58,762 bases of DNA, taken from Mycobacterium alsense (GTDB lineage Bacteria > Actinomycetota > Actinomycetes > Mycobacteriales > Mycobacteriaceae). Shown one piece after another: positions 25,281-34,007 of this stretch; within the stretch, counting starts at the first letter, position 1; each line of letters begins with the position of its first letter. The stretch covers positions 1-58,762 of the forward strand of contig NZ_MVHD01000033.1 of assembly GCF_002086635.1 (NCBI RefSeq). The letters are read 5' to 3'. A model generated the notes under the pieces. The model was not told the origin of the DNA and searched no databases. It was given only the letters and a program-made list of their open reading frames with translations. The position numbers and the translations under genes are program-made.

Positions 25281-26438
25281 TCAGGCGCGACTCAGGTGCG
25301 CGCGCAGGGCCGAGATCAATTCGCTGGTCGCGACCGCGCTGTCGCCGCCCAGGGGGAACAGGTTGAAGAACCCGTGGGTCAGCGAACCCATGTAGCGCAG
25401 GTCCACCGGGGTGTCGGCGGCCCGCAGCGCGGCCGCGTAGGCCTCGCCTTCGTCGCGCAACGGGTCGAAGCCGCCGACCGCGATCAGCGCGGGCGCCAGC
25501 CCCGCCAGGGACTCGGCCAGCAGCGGCGACACCCGCGGGTCCGTCGGGTCGATCCCCGACCCCCGCAGGTACTGGGACTCGAACCAGTCCATGTCCCGCT
25601 TGGTCAGCAGGAAGCCGCGGGCGAACAGGCTCAGCGACCGGGTTCGCGCGGTGAAGTCGGTGCGCGGATAGATCAACCACTGCAGGACGGGAACGGGTCC
25701 ACCCTCTCGGGCCTCTCGGGCCTCTCGGGCCTCTCGGGCCTTGTCGCGCGCGAGCTGGGACACGACGGCGGCCAGGTTGCCGCCCGCGCTGTCGCCGCCG
25801 ACCGCGACCCGCCCGGGGGCCGCGCCGAGCTCCGCGGCGTGCTCGCAGGCCCAGGTGAAGGCCGCGTACGCGTCCTCGATGCCGGCCGGGGCGGGATGCT
25901 CGGGGGCCAGCCGGTAGTCGATCGACAGCACGTGGATCCCGGCGTCGCGGCACGTCAACCGGCACACCGCGTCGTAGGTGTCCAGGTCGCCGATCGACCA
26001 GCCACCGCCGTGGTAGAAGACCAGCAGGGGCGCGGGCGCGCCCTCGTTGGCGGGACGATAGTGCCGCGCCGCGATCGCGCCCGCCGGTCCCGGCAACGAG
26101 AGCTCGTCGACCTCGACGTGAATCTGCGGGCCGGGCAGGTTGACCACCGTCTCGCGCAGCTGGGCGCGGGAGGCGGCCGCGTCGTCGTCGACGACCAGCC
26201 CGTCGATGCCGACGGCGTGCAGGCCCGACAGCATCAGCTGCAGCGTGGGATCGAGGGTGTTGCCGTCGATGATGACCGAACGACCGCGGAACAGCAGCCG
26301 CCTCGCCACCGCCGGGATCCACGGGATGACCTTCACGCCGACGCTGGTGACCGCGCCCTGCACGCGGCTGGCCCACCGCGCCGGCGCGCGCTTGGTCACG
26401 AGATCGAGGTCCACTACGCCCGGCAGGCTTCTGGTCAT
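25281..26438 (-). CDS. lipN: HSL-family lipase/esterase LipN
   Basis: This 385-residue hormone-sensitive-lipase family enzyme (alpha/beta hydrolase_3) has the oxyanion motif HGGG (143-146), nucleophile Ser217 in GDSAGG, a late Asp in GGFDPLRDEG and a His in LTHGFFN. A run of A-R-E triplets (about 234-245) is coded by a 9-bp tandem repeat. The ATG at 26438 is preceded by GGGGAGCAGGAG; 62 upstream codons are not family-like. It matches M. tuberculosis LipN (Rv2970c) by place and motifs, acting on short-chain esters. It is divergent from the aldo-keto reductase. Confidence 0.9.
   Translation of the reverse strand: MTRSLPGVVDLDLVTKRAPARWASRVQGAVTSVGVKVIPWIPAVARRLLFRGRSVIIDGNTLDPTLQLMLSGLHAVGIDGLVVDDDAAASRAQLRETVVNLPGPQIHVEVDELSLPGPAGAIAARHYRPANEGAPAPLLVFYHGGGWSIGDLDTYDAVCRLTCRDAGIHVLSIDYRLAPEHPAPAGIEDAYAAFTWACEHAAELGAAPGRVAVGGDSAGGNLAAVVSQLARDKAREAREAREAREGGPVPVLQWLIYPRTDFTARTRSLSLFARGFLLTKRDMDWFESQYLRGSGIDPTDPRVSPLLAESLAGLAPALIAVGGFDPLRDEGEAYAAALRAADTPVDLRYMGSLTHGFFNLFPLGGDSAVATSELISALRAHLSRA
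25704..25742. repeat. 9-bp microsatellite-like repeat inside lipN
   Basis: CTCTCGGGC-type 9-bp units repeat about four times in tandem, giving repeated A-R-E codons in lipN. Because the unit is a multiple of three, copy-number change would alter protein length without a frameshift. Confidence 0.75.
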
Positions 26439-26467
26439 CGCTGCTCCTGCTCCCCTGCTGTTCCCCT

Positions 26468-26527
26468 GAAAAACCGCGGCCACGGTGGGCGGCGACAACC
26501 GGATACCCGCATTCGGCGCGGTTTTTC
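26468..26527. promoter_or_regulatory. 11-bp inverted repeat between lipN and the aldo-keto reductase
   Basis: GAAAAACCGCG (26468-26478) and CGCGGTTTTTC (26517-26527) are perfect inverted copies separated by 38 bp. The A/T-runs are unusual in this GC-rich DNA. It may be a paired operator for the divergent genes or, read as RNA on the plus strand, a stem followed by a T-run. Confidence 0.4.
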
Positions 26528-26655
26528 GCGGGCCCGGAGAGGATCGGCCGACGCGCGGCTGGACCAACTCTACGTCGTCGGCCAACCCGCGACGTGTCCC
26601 GGGCGGGACGCGCGACGCGCACACGGGTGTTGGCTACCAGGCACATCGTGCTGGG

Positions 26656-26661
26656 TAATAT
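26656..26661 (+). promoter_or_regulatory. -10-like element for the aldo-keto reductase
   Basis: TAATAT is a close match to the SigA -10 hexamer, about 90 bp upstream of the start codon. A convincing -35 at standard spacing was not found; TTGGCT at 26630-26635 is 20 bp away. Confidence 0.35.
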
Positions 26662-26749
26662 CGTTCCCCGAGTCGGTGGCACCCCGTTACGGATCGCGAG
26701 CAACTGGCCCACATGCGTGAACCCTCAATTGCACAGGCAGGTGAATGAC

Positions 26750-27607
26750 ATGACTGGCGAGTCGGGCTCGGCAGGATCCTCGGCCATCCCGTCCGTAGCT
26801 CTCAACGACGAAAACACCATGCCGGTGCTCGGCGTGGGGGTCGCCGACCTGTCGGAGGGCGAGGCCGAACACGCCGTGTCGGCCGCGCTGGAGATCGGCT
26901 GCCGCCTCATCGACACCGCCGCGGCCTACGGCAACGAGGCGGCCGTCGGGCGCGCCATCGCCGCGTCCGGGATTCCCCGCGCGGAGCTGTTCGTCACCAC
27001 CAAGCTGGCCACCGAGGACCACGGCTTCAGCAGGGCGCAGGCGGCCTGCACCGAGAGCTTGGAGCGCCTCGGCCTCGACTACGTCGACCTCTACCTGATT
27101 CACTGGCCGGCCCCGGGGCAGGGCAAGTACGTCGACGCGTTCGGCGGCATGATCCAATCCCGCGGCGAGGGCCACGCCCGCTCGATCGGCGTGTCCAACT
27201 TCACCGACGACCACCTGTCGACGGTCATCGACCTGACCTTCGTCACCCCCGTGGTCAACCAGATCGAGCTGCATCCGCTGCTCAACCAGGCGGATCTGCG
27301 CAAGGCCAACGCGGAGCACAACGTCGTCACGCAGTCCTACACGCCGCTGGTGCTCGGCAAGCTGATGGACAACCCGACGGTGACCTCCGTCGCCGCCGAA
27401 TACGGCAAGACGCCCGCGCAGGTGCTGCTGCGGTGGAACGTGCAGCTGGGCAACTCGGTCATCTTCCGGTCCAGCAAGGCCGAGCACATCGCCGGCAATC
27501 TGGACATCTTCGATTTCGAATTGGCCGGCGAGCACATGGACGCGATCAACGGCCTCAACGACGGCACCCGGCTGCGCCCGGACCCGGATTCCTACGAAGG
27601 TTCGTGA
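26750..27607 (+). CDS. Aldo-keto reductase (Rv2971-like)
   Basis: This 285-residue NADPH-dependent aldo-keto reductase is a TIM barrel that reduces aldehydes and ketones such as methylglyoxal or other dicarbonyls. The tetrad is visible: Asp and Tyr in LIDTAAAYGNE, Lys in FVTTKLA, and His in YLIHWP. The cofactor region near the C-terminus (VIFRSSKAEHI) has Ser/Arg/Ser suited to the NADPH 2'-phosphate. The ATG at 26750 (MTGESGSAG) matches the start I recall for M. tuberculosis Rv2971, an essential-gene candidate there. Confidence 0.9.
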   Translation: MTGESGSAGSSAIPSVALNDENTMPVLGVGVADLSEGEAEHAVSAALEIGCRLIDTAAAYGNEAAVGRAIAASGIPRAELFVTTKLATEDHGFSRAQAACTESLERLGLDYVDLYLIHWPAPGQGKYVDAFGGMIQSRGEGHARSIGVSNFTDDHLSTVIDLTFVTPVVNQIELHPLLNQADLRKANAEHNVVTQSYTPLVLGKLMDNPTVTSVAAEYGKTPAQVLLRWNVQLGNSVIFRSSKAEHIAGNLDIFDFELAGEHMDAINGLNDGTRLRPDPDSYEGS

Positions 27608-27796
27608 CGGTCGGCGACGTCGACGATCGGTTGACAACCAACGTGCGCCACATTCCGAGGTTGGGCGAACTGCGGCCGCCATGCTGAGCCCGTGGCCGCA
27701 CGCGCTCGACGACAAACGAAATCGACGAACTCGCACATGGCGGCTGGGCGTCGGGCGCACACTACAACACAACAAAAGACGACCGGGAGAGCGCAT

Positions 27797-29071
27797 ATGA
27801 CCGCCGGCGGCGATGCTCAACCACCCCGAGAACGCCGGCGGCTCTTGCCGGTACTGGTTAACACCGGCGTGCTGGCGGCCATCGGTGCCGTCGTGTTGGC
27901 CGTGTCTCTGTCTGGATGCCGGGGTTCGTCCGGAGGATCGGGCACGGCCACGAGTTCCCGCGCGCCCGCGCCCTCGACTGGCCCGACCTACAGGGTTACC
28001 GCCACCGTGCCCTTCGCCAACGACCCGTCGGAGGTGGCCAAGGCCCTGTCGGTGGTGGCGGTGGATCCGGGCAGCCACGCCGTCTACGTCGCCGTGGACG
28101 ACTCGGTGTCGGTGATCAACGGGTCGACGCACACTGTGACCGCCACCGTGCCCGTCGGCAAGGACCCGCGCTGGATGGTGGTGGATCCGGGCAGCCACAC
28201 CCTCTACGTCATGAACGTGGGGGACGGCACGGTCTCGGTGATCGACGCCTCGACGCACACCGTGACCGCCACCGTGAGCGTCGCCAAGCCATACTGGATG
28301 GCGGTGGATCCGGGCAGCCACACCGTCTACGTCGCCAACGGCGGCGTGCACAACTCGGTGTCGGTGATCGACGGGTCGACGCAAACCGTGACCGCCACCG
28401 TGCCCGTCGGCAAGAACCCGGACGGGGTGGCGGTGGACCCGGGCACCCACACCGTCTACGTCACCAACCTCGGCACGGTGGGCCCGGACGGGCAGGTCGA
28501 GGAGGACGGCACGGTCTCGGTGATCGACGCCTCGACGCACATCGTGACCGCCACCGTGCCCGTCGGCAAGCACCCGGATGAGGTCGCGGTGGACCCGGGC
28601 ACCCACACCGCCTTCGTCACCAACACCGGCCCGTTGCGTCCGGACGGGCAGGTCGAGAGGGACGGCACGGTCTCGGTGATCGACGCCTCGACGCACACCG
28701 TGACCGCCACCGTGCCCGTCGGCAAGCACCCGTTCTCGATGGCGCTGGATCCGGGCAGCCACACCGTCTACGTCACCAACTTCGGCGACAACACCGTGTC
28801 GGTGATCGACGCCTCGACGCGCACCGTGAGCGCCACCGTGCCCGTCGGCAAGTACCCGCAAGCGGTCGCGGTGGATCCCGGTACCCACACTGTCTACGTC
28901 ACCAACGACGGCGACAACACCGTGTCGGTGATCGACGGGTCGACGCGCACCGTCACCGCCACCGTGCCCGTCGGCGGGCAGCCGAACCGGGTCGCGGTGG
29001 ATCCGGGCACCCACACCGTCTACGTCGCCAACACCCTGACCAGCACGGTGTCGGTGATCGAATCTCGATAG
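27797..29071 (+). CDS. YVTN-type beta-propeller lipoprotein
   Basis: This 424-residue exported lipoprotein has a basic N-terminus (RERRR), a hydrophobic stretch (about 18-37) and lipobox LSGC with Cys41, then a Ser/Gly linker. The rest is eight tandem repeats of about 42 residues with consensus TVTATVPVGKxPxxVAVDPG then HTVYVTNxGDNTVSVIDxS. Repeats 4 and 5 carry a ten-residue insertion (VGPDGQVEEDG-type). Such repeats fold as a beta-propeller; known relatives bind other proteins or bear metal or redox sites, and the role here is unknown. GGGAGA precedes the ATG. I do not recall it between Rv2971 and Rv2972c in M. tuberculosis, so it is probably an insertion. It is convergent with the HNH gene. 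Confidence 0.88.
   Translation: MTAGGDAQPPRERRRLLPVLVNTGVLAAIGAVVLAVSLSGCRGSSGGSGTATSSRAPAPSTGPTYRVTATVPFANDPSEVAKALSVVAVDPGSHAVYVAVDDSVSVINGSTHTVTATVPVGKDPRWMVVDPGSHTLYVMNVGDGTVSVIDASTHTVTATVSVAKPYWMAVDPGSHTVYVANGGVHNSVSVIDGSTQTVTATVPVGKNPDGVAVDPGTHTVYVTNLGTVGPDGQVEEDGTVSVIDASTHIVTATVPVGKHPDEVAVDPGTHTAFVTNTGPLRPDGQVERDGTVSVIDASTHTVTATVPVGKHPFSMALDPGSHTVYVTNFGDNTVSVIDASTRTVSATVPVGKYPQAVAVDPGTHTVYVTNDGDNTVSVIDGSTRTVTATVPVGGQPNRVAVDPGTHTVYVANTLTSTVSVIESR
27987..29066 (+). repeat. Eight tandem repeats of about 126 bp coding for propeller blades
   Basis: The coding DNA repeats with a period of about 126 bp (156 bp in two units). Long identical stretches recur, such as GTGACCGCCACCGTGCCCGT and the codons for VSVIDAS. 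The high nucleotide identity between units indicates recent duplication or gene conversion. Confidence 0.8.
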
Positions 29072-29112
29072 TGGTTGGCGTCGGTGCCTGGGCGCGGCGG
29101 CCGGTCACGGGC

Positions 29113-29823
29113 TCAGCCCGCCGGGCAGGTGGCCGCGGCCTGCCGCAGCGCGCCCGCCGACGCCGCATCCACCGGCAGCTGGTAGCCGCGCAGCACGGCG
29201 ATGAACTGCATCGCGTACTGGCACGCGAACGCAGCGTTGGGCGGCATCCACCGGCCCGGGGGCGAGTCCCCTTTGTCTTGGTTGGCCCGCCCCTCGACGG
29301 CCAGCAGGTTGGCCGGATCGTTGGCGAAACGCCGCCGCTCGGGGAACGGCCAATCGTAGGCGCCCATGTCCCAGGCGTAGGCCAGCGGCACGATGTGGTC
29401 GATCTGCACCGCCTCGCCGACCTTGGCGCCGCGCTGAAACGCGATGGTGGCGTTGGTGTACGGGTCGTGCAGGGTGCCGGTGGCCACCGCGTCCGGGCAC
29501 CGCTTGGTCCACACGTAGGTTTTGTCGACGAGGTCGCGGTCGAGGATGTCGTCGCGGGTGTCGCACCCGTTGTGGCCGAGCGGGGCGTCGTTGTCGTCGT
29601 CCCAGGCGTCGCCGAACGCCGGGCGGCGGTAGTCGTAGCGGTGCCGGCGTTCGGGCAGCACAGGCACGCCCCCGAGGACGTCGATGCCGGGCTGCACCGT
29701 GGGCACGTCGGCGCGCGCGGCGACCTCGGCGCGCCTGGCCGCCGTCGATCCCAGCGTCTGGTAGGCGACGAGCACCGCGAGCACCGCGGCCGCCGTCAAC
29801 CACAGCAGCAGTTTGCGATTCAT
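29113..29823 (-). CDS. Secreted HNH/DUF1524-like nuclease-family protein (Rv2972c-like)
   Basis: This 236-residue protein has an N-terminal signal or anchor (LLLWLTAAAVLAVLVAY) and a C-terminal HNH-type core: QIDHIVPLAYA (Asp142/His143), then DPANLLAVEG (Asn172) and NQDKGD (Asn181, Lys184). This pattern matches the DUF1524/GmrSD-type His-Me finger family. Four cysteines (87, 109, 201, 233) suggest two disulfides, consistent with export. It may be an extracellular nuclease. Its ATG overlaps the recG stop in ATGA, so it is co-translated with a cytoplasmic repair helicase, which is an odd pairing. Confidence 0.85.
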   Translation of the reverse strand: MNRKLLLWLTAAAVLAVLVAYQTLGSTAARRAEVAARADVPTVQPGIDVLGGVPVLPERRHRYDYRRPAFGDAWDDDNDAPLGHNGCDTRDDILDRDLVDKTYVWTKRCPDAVATGTLHDPYTNATIAFQRGAKVGEAVQIDHIVPLAYAWDMGAYDWPFPERRRFANDPANLLAVEGRANQDKGDSPPGRWMPPNAAFACQYAMQFIAVLRGYQLPVDAASAGALRQAAATCPAG

Positions 29824-32039
29824 GCCTTGTCGATGTATTCGATGCGGTCGGTGTCGGTGAAACGCGCCGCCAGCACCGCCATTTCGGGGTTCGACGGATC
29901 CCGCTCGTAGGTGTGGACGCAGAACTCGCGGGCGGTTTCGATGTAGGTTCCGTGCTCTGCCAGCGACAGCAGCCGCAGGGTCACCGCCCGGCCGGATTGG
30001 TTGCGGCCCAACACGTCTCCTTCGCGACGCTCCTTGAGGTCCAGGTCGGCGAGGGCGAACCCGTCCATGGTCCCGGCGACGGCGCGCAGCCGCGCCCCGG
30101 CTTGCGACTCCGGGGGCACCCAGCTGGCCAGCAGGCACAGGCTCGGGTGCTCGCCGCGGCCGATGCGCCCGCGCAGCTGATGCAGCTGGCTGATCCCGAA
30201 CCGGTCGGCGTCCATCACCAGCATCACCGTGGCGTTGGGGACGTCGACCCCGACCTCGATGACCGTGGTGCACACCAGCACATCGATCTCGCCCGCGCGA
30301 AAGGCGGCCATCGCGGCGTCCTTCTCGTCGGCCGACAAGCGGCCGTGCATCAGGCCAAGCCGGAGGTCCGCCAGCTCCCGGGAGCGCAATCGGTCGAAGA
30401 GTCCCACCGCCGTCGCCGAAGGCCGGCGGCCCTCCTCGCTCTTTTCGGCGTCGTCGGCCTCGTCGATCCGGGGCGCCACCACGTAAGCCTGGCGGCCCGC
30501 GGAGACCTCCTCGATGATGCGATGCCAGGCACGATCGAGCCAGGCGGGTTTGTCGCCGACGAAGATGACGTTGGTGGCGATCGGCCGGCGTCCGCGCGGG
30601 AGTTCGCGCAGCGTCGAGGTCTCCAGGTCGCCGTAGAAGGTCAACGCGACGGTGCGCGGAATCGGCGTCGCGGTCATCACCAGCAGGTGCGGCGTGATGC
30701 CGGCACGGGCCTTGGCGCGCAATTGGTCTCGCTGTTCGACCCCGAACCGGTGCTGTTCGTCCACCACCACCATGCCCAGGTTGTGGAAGTCCACCGCGTC
30801 CTGCAGCAGCGCGTGGGTGCCGACGACGATGCCGGCCTGACCGCCGGCGACCTCGTCGCGGACGTGCCTCTTGTGCGTGGCCGTCATGGAGCCGGTAAGC
30901 AGCGCCACCCGGGTCGCGTTGTCGGCCCCGCCCAGCTGGCCCGCCATCGCCAGCTCGCCGAGAACGTCGCGGATCGAGCGGAGGTGTTGCGCCGCAAGCA
31001 CTTCCGTTGGGGCGAGCAACGCGCACTGGTAGCCCGCGTCGACCATCTGCAGCATCGCCAGCACCGCGAGGATCGTCTTGCCGGAGCCGACCTCACCCTG
31101 CAGCAGGCGGTTCATCGGGCGCGTCGCCGCCAAATCGTCGGCAAGCACGTCGAGCACCTCGCGCTGTCCCCCCGTCAGCTCGAAGGGCAACCGCCGCAAC
31201 AACTCCGCTTTCAGTCCGTCCGACCGCGAGGGCGCCGGCGGCCCCGACTCGGACAGCTCTCCGTGGCGGCGGGCCACCAGCGCCCACTGCAGCCCGACGG
31301 CCTCGTCGAACGTCACCCGTTCACGGGCCCTTTGCCGTTGGCGCTCGTCCTCGGAGGTATGGATCGCGCGCAGGGCCTCGTCCTCGGGGATCAGGCCGAG
31401 CCGCTCCAGCAGTTCTGGGGGCAGCGGATCGGGCACCGGGTCGAGCAGGTCGAGCACCTGGCGCACGCAGGCGTAGATGTCCCAGCTCTGCAGCTTGGCG
31501 CTGGCCGGATAGATCGGGAAGAAGTGGCGCTGGTAGGCGTCCGCGATGTCTTCGCCGCTGGCGGCGTGCGAGGCGACGGCGATCTTCTTCAGCGACCGGG
31601 TGCCGTAGCTCTTGCCACCCGGTGACTCGAGGATGAGAAAAGCGGGATGGGTCAGCTGCATGGCGCCCCGGAAATACCCGATCTCCCCCGACAGCATCAC
31701 CTTCGCGTGCTTGACCAGATCCTGCTTGAGGTAGTTGGCGTTGAAGAACGTGGCGGTCACCTTGCCGCGGCCGGTGCCGACGGTGATGCGGTGACACATC
31801 CGCCTCCGATCCTTCTTCATCGGAAACGTCTCGGTGGCGGTGATCGTGTCGACGATGGTGATGTGCTGACCCTCTTCCGGCCGCTCGTCCCCCGCGCCCC
31901 AGCGGGCCGCGCCCTCGGTGTAGCTGCGGGGGTAATGGCGCAGCAGGTCGTCGACGGTCCGGATGCCGAACACCTCCTCGAGGGGCTGCGCGGCCTTGGC
32001 GCCGACGAGGAAGTCCAGCCGGTCGGACAGCGACGCCAC
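29820..32039 (-). CDS. recG: ATP-dependent DNA helicase RecG
   Basis: RecG remodels stalled replication forks and Holliday junctions. The 739-residue protein has the N-terminal wedge/OB region (LLRHYPRSYTEGAARWG, GKVTATFFNANYLKQ), Walker A QGEVGSGKTILAVLAML, motif II VVDEQHRFG, motif III TATPIPRT, and the RecG-specific QLRGRIGRG and TRG-like C-terminal motifs. The start is GTG at 32039. It begins two bases after the DAK2 gene stop, an order also seen in Firmicutes (yloV-recG). Confidence 0.96.
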   Translation of the reverse strand: MASLSDRLDFLVGAKAAQPLEEVFGIRTVDDLLRHYPRSYTEGAARWGAGDERPEEGQHITIVDTITATETFPMKKDRRRMCHRITVGTGRGKVTATFFNANYLKQDLVKHAKVMLSGEIGYFRGAMQLTHPAFLILESPGGKSYGTRSLKKIAVASHAASGEDIADAYQRHFFPIYPASAKLQSWDIYACVRQVLDLLDPVPDPLPPELLERLGLIPEDEALRAIHTSEDERQRQRARERVTFDEAVGLQWALVARRHGELSESGPPAPSRSDGLKAELLRRLPFELTGGQREVLDVLADDLAATRPMNRLLQGEVGSGKTILAVLAMLQMVDAGYQCALLAPTEVLAAQHLRSIRDVLGELAMAGQLGGADNATRVALLTGSMTATHKRHVRDEVAGGQAGIVVGTHALLQDAVDFHNLGMVVVDEQHRFGVEQRDQLRAKARAGITPHLLVMTATPIPRTVALTFYGDLETSTLRELPRGRRPIATNVIFVGDKPAWLDRAWHRIIEEVSAGRQAYVVAPRIDEADDAEKSEEGRRPSATAVGLFDRLRSRELADLRLGLMHGRLSADEKDAAMAAFRAGEIDVLVCTTVIEVGVDVPNATVMLVMDADRFGISQLHQLRGRIGRGEHPSLCLLASWVPPESQAGARLRAVAGTMDGFALADLDLKERREGDVLGRNQSGRAVTLRLLSLAEHGTYIETAREFCVHTYERDPSNPEMAVLAARFTDTDRIEYIDKA

Positions 32040-32041
32040 GG

Positions 32042-33736
32042 CTACTCGACCCCGATCAGCAGGACGTCACCGCGGTGGCCGGTGCGGTAGGTCATCAGCT
32101 CGGTGCCGGGATGGTGGTCGTGCACGTGGTTCTGCAGCAGGTCCCCCACCGCGGTCGCCCCATCGTCGATGCCGGCCCCGATCAGCACGGTCACCAGGTC
32201 GCCGCCGGACGCCAGCAGCAGGTCGAGCAGGCCGATCGCCGCGCCGGCCGCGTCGGGGGCCACGATCAGCACCTCGTCCCCCGCGATGCCCAGGCCGTCG
32301 CCCGGCCCGCAGTGACCGGCCCAGGTCAACGCGCTCTGGGTCGCGATGCGCACCGAGCCGTGCCGCGCCGCGCCGGCGGCGCGGGCCATGGTGTAGCCGT
32401 CGTCGACCGCCTGCCTGTCGTTCTCGTGCACGGCCAGCGCGGCCAGGCCCTGCACCATCGAGCCGGTCGGTATCGGCACCACGTCGATCCCCCAGCCGAT
32501 GGCCGCGGTGCAGCCGGCCACCAGCTCCTCGGCGGCGACATAGCCGTTGGGCAGCAGCATCACCTGGGCCGCGCCGGTGTCGACGACGGCCCGCATCAGC
32601 CGGTGGGCGGTGATGTCCGCCTCGGCATCGGGCCGCAGCACGCAGGCGCCCTCCGCGGCGAACAGCTCCGCGGCGCCGTCGCCGTCGACGACGGCCAGCA
32701 CCGCGCGTTCCCGCGTCCAGCCGCCCGCGGGCAGCCCGGCACCGGCGCTCAGCGCCGAGATGACGATGCGGCTGAGCCGCCCCGCGGCCAGTCCGGCCTC
32801 GACGGCGGCCCCGGCGTCGTCGGTGTGCACGTGCACGGAATAGGTGCCCCCGGCCGTCGACGGCGCGATGCCCACCGAATCGCCCAGCTCCCGCAGCCGG
32901 TCGCGCAGCGCGCCCGCGGCCGGCGCATCGCAGCCGTCCAGGCGGTACATCACCTCGAACTGCGGCGCCGGCTGCGCGGCGCCCGCCTCGGGCTGCGCCG
33001 CGCGCGGCGACAGCTCGTACACGGGGCGCGGGGGCGCCTGCCCGGTGACGGTGTGGCGCAGCGCGTCCAGCAACACCAGCAGGCCGCGCCCGCCGGCGTC
33101 CACGGCGCCGGCGTCGGCGAGCACGTCGAGCTGCTCGGGGGTCTTTTCCAGCGCGACCACCGCCGCGTCGCCGGCCGCGGTGACCGCCGCGGCCAGCCCC
33201 TCGCCGGCGCACTCCTCGACGGCGCCGGCGGCGGCGCGCAACACCGACACGATGGTCCCGGGGACCTCGTCGCCGCCCATCGACGCGATGGCCAGCTCGA
33301 CGGCGCGCCGCAGCGCCGCCCCGAGCAGGGCGGCGTCCAGGTGCGCCAGCTCGCCGCCGGCGTCGGCCGCCGCCGCCGCGGTGACGTCGGCGACCCCGCG
33401 CAGGATCTGCGACAGGATCACGCCGGAGTTGCCGCGGGCCCCGTTGAGCGCGCCGGCCGACAGGGCCGCCGCCACCCGGGCCACGCACCCGGCGCCGCCG
33501 TCCGCGCCGGCGCCCGCTCCGACGTTGGCCTCCGCCAGCGCCGAACGCATGGTGAACAGCATGTTGGCGCCGGTGTCGGAGTCGGCGACGGGGAAGACGT
33601 TGAGCCGGTTGATCTCGTCGATGTGGGTGATCAGGTCGCTGACACAGGTATGCGCCCAGTTGCGCAGCGCGACGGCGTCGAGCAGGGCATCCTGCGACGC
33701 CCGAGCGGTGCCCTCCGACGTGCCCAAGCGACCCAC
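32042..33736 (-). CDS. DAK2-domain protein, fatty-acid-kinase FakA-like (intact)
   Basis: This protein of about 564 residues has an N-terminal DhaL/DAK2 ATP-binding domain (INRLNVFPVADSDTGANM, GARGNSGVILSQILRG, GRGLLVLLDAL), a middle domain and a C-terminal DegV/FakB-interacting-type domain ending in RTGHRGDVLLIGVE. FakA kinases phosphorylate FakB-bound fatty acids in Firmicutes; whether mycobacteria do so is unproven. The start is uncertain: GTG at 33736 abuts AGGAGAG, and TTG at 33727 has better spacing. M. tuberculosis carries two shorter genes here (Rv2974c, Rv2975c), which looks like a split version. Confidence 0.85.
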   Translation of the reverse strand: MGRLGTSEGTARASQDALLDAVALRNWAHTCVSDLITHIDEINRLNVFPVADSDTGANMLFTMRSALAEANVGAGAGADGGAGCVARVAAALSAGALNGARGNSGVILSQILRGVADVTAAAAADAGGELAHLDAALLGAALRRAVELAIASMGGDEVPGTIVSVLRAAAGAVEECAGEGLAAAVTAAGDAAVVALEKTPEQLDVLADAGAVDAGGRGLLVLLDALRHTVTGQAPPRPVYELSPRAAQPEAGAAQPAPQFEVMYRLDGCDAPAAGALRDRLRELGDSVGIAPSTAGGTYSVHVHTDDAGAAVEAGLAAGRLSRIVISALSAGAGLPAGGWTRERAVLAVVDGDGAAELFAAEGACVLRPDAEADITAHRLMRAVVDTGAAQVMLLPNGYVAAEELVAGCTAAIGWGIDVVPIPTGSMVQGLAALAVHENDRQAVDDGYTMARAAGAARHGSVRIATQSALTWAGHCGPGDGLGIAGDEVLIVAPDAAGAAIGLLDLLLASGGDLVTVLIGAGIDDGATAVGDLLQNHVHDHHPGTELMTYRTGHRGDVLLIGVE

Positions 33737-33911
33737 CTCTCCTGAAAGCCTCCCAACGCCGGCCCCCGGTGGGCGCCAGCGTAGCCCGCGACCCGGCGCC
33801 CGGCGGCCAGCCGCGGCCGAGGGCCCGCTGGCCTGGATGAACCGGCCCATCGAGCCTAGCCACCCGGGGCGACAGCGCCGGGCCTAAGCTGCCTCGGGGG
33901 TGTTGATCGTT

Positions 33912-33941
33912 TTGGTGATCGCCCACGTCAGTCGGTATCCT
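33912..33941 (+). promoter_or_regulatory. Candidate rpmB promoter
   Basis: TTGGTG (33912-33917) and TATCCT (33936-33941) are separated by 18 bp, about 65 bp upstream of the rpmB start. The fit to a SigA promoter is moderate. Confidence 0.35.
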
Positions 33942-34007
33942 GGGCGGGCCCGAGTCGCCAGGTCCATCCTGTGTGCCGGACCCCCGAACATTTGAGGAGT
34001 TTGAACC

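Larger units (their letters stand above)
26439..26749. other. Divergent lipN / aldo-keto reductase intergenic region
   Basis: The 311-bp gap has no credible gene. It contains an 11-bp perfect inverted repeat (26468-26478 with 26517-26527) and a TAATAT -10-like element at 26656-26661 facing the aldo-keto reductase. Confidence 0.6.

Noticed and set aside
27987..29066. Regular DNA repeats that could suggest a CRISPR or satellite array
   Set aside because: The period is 126 bp with no unique spacers, and the repeats stay in one reading frame as propeller blades.
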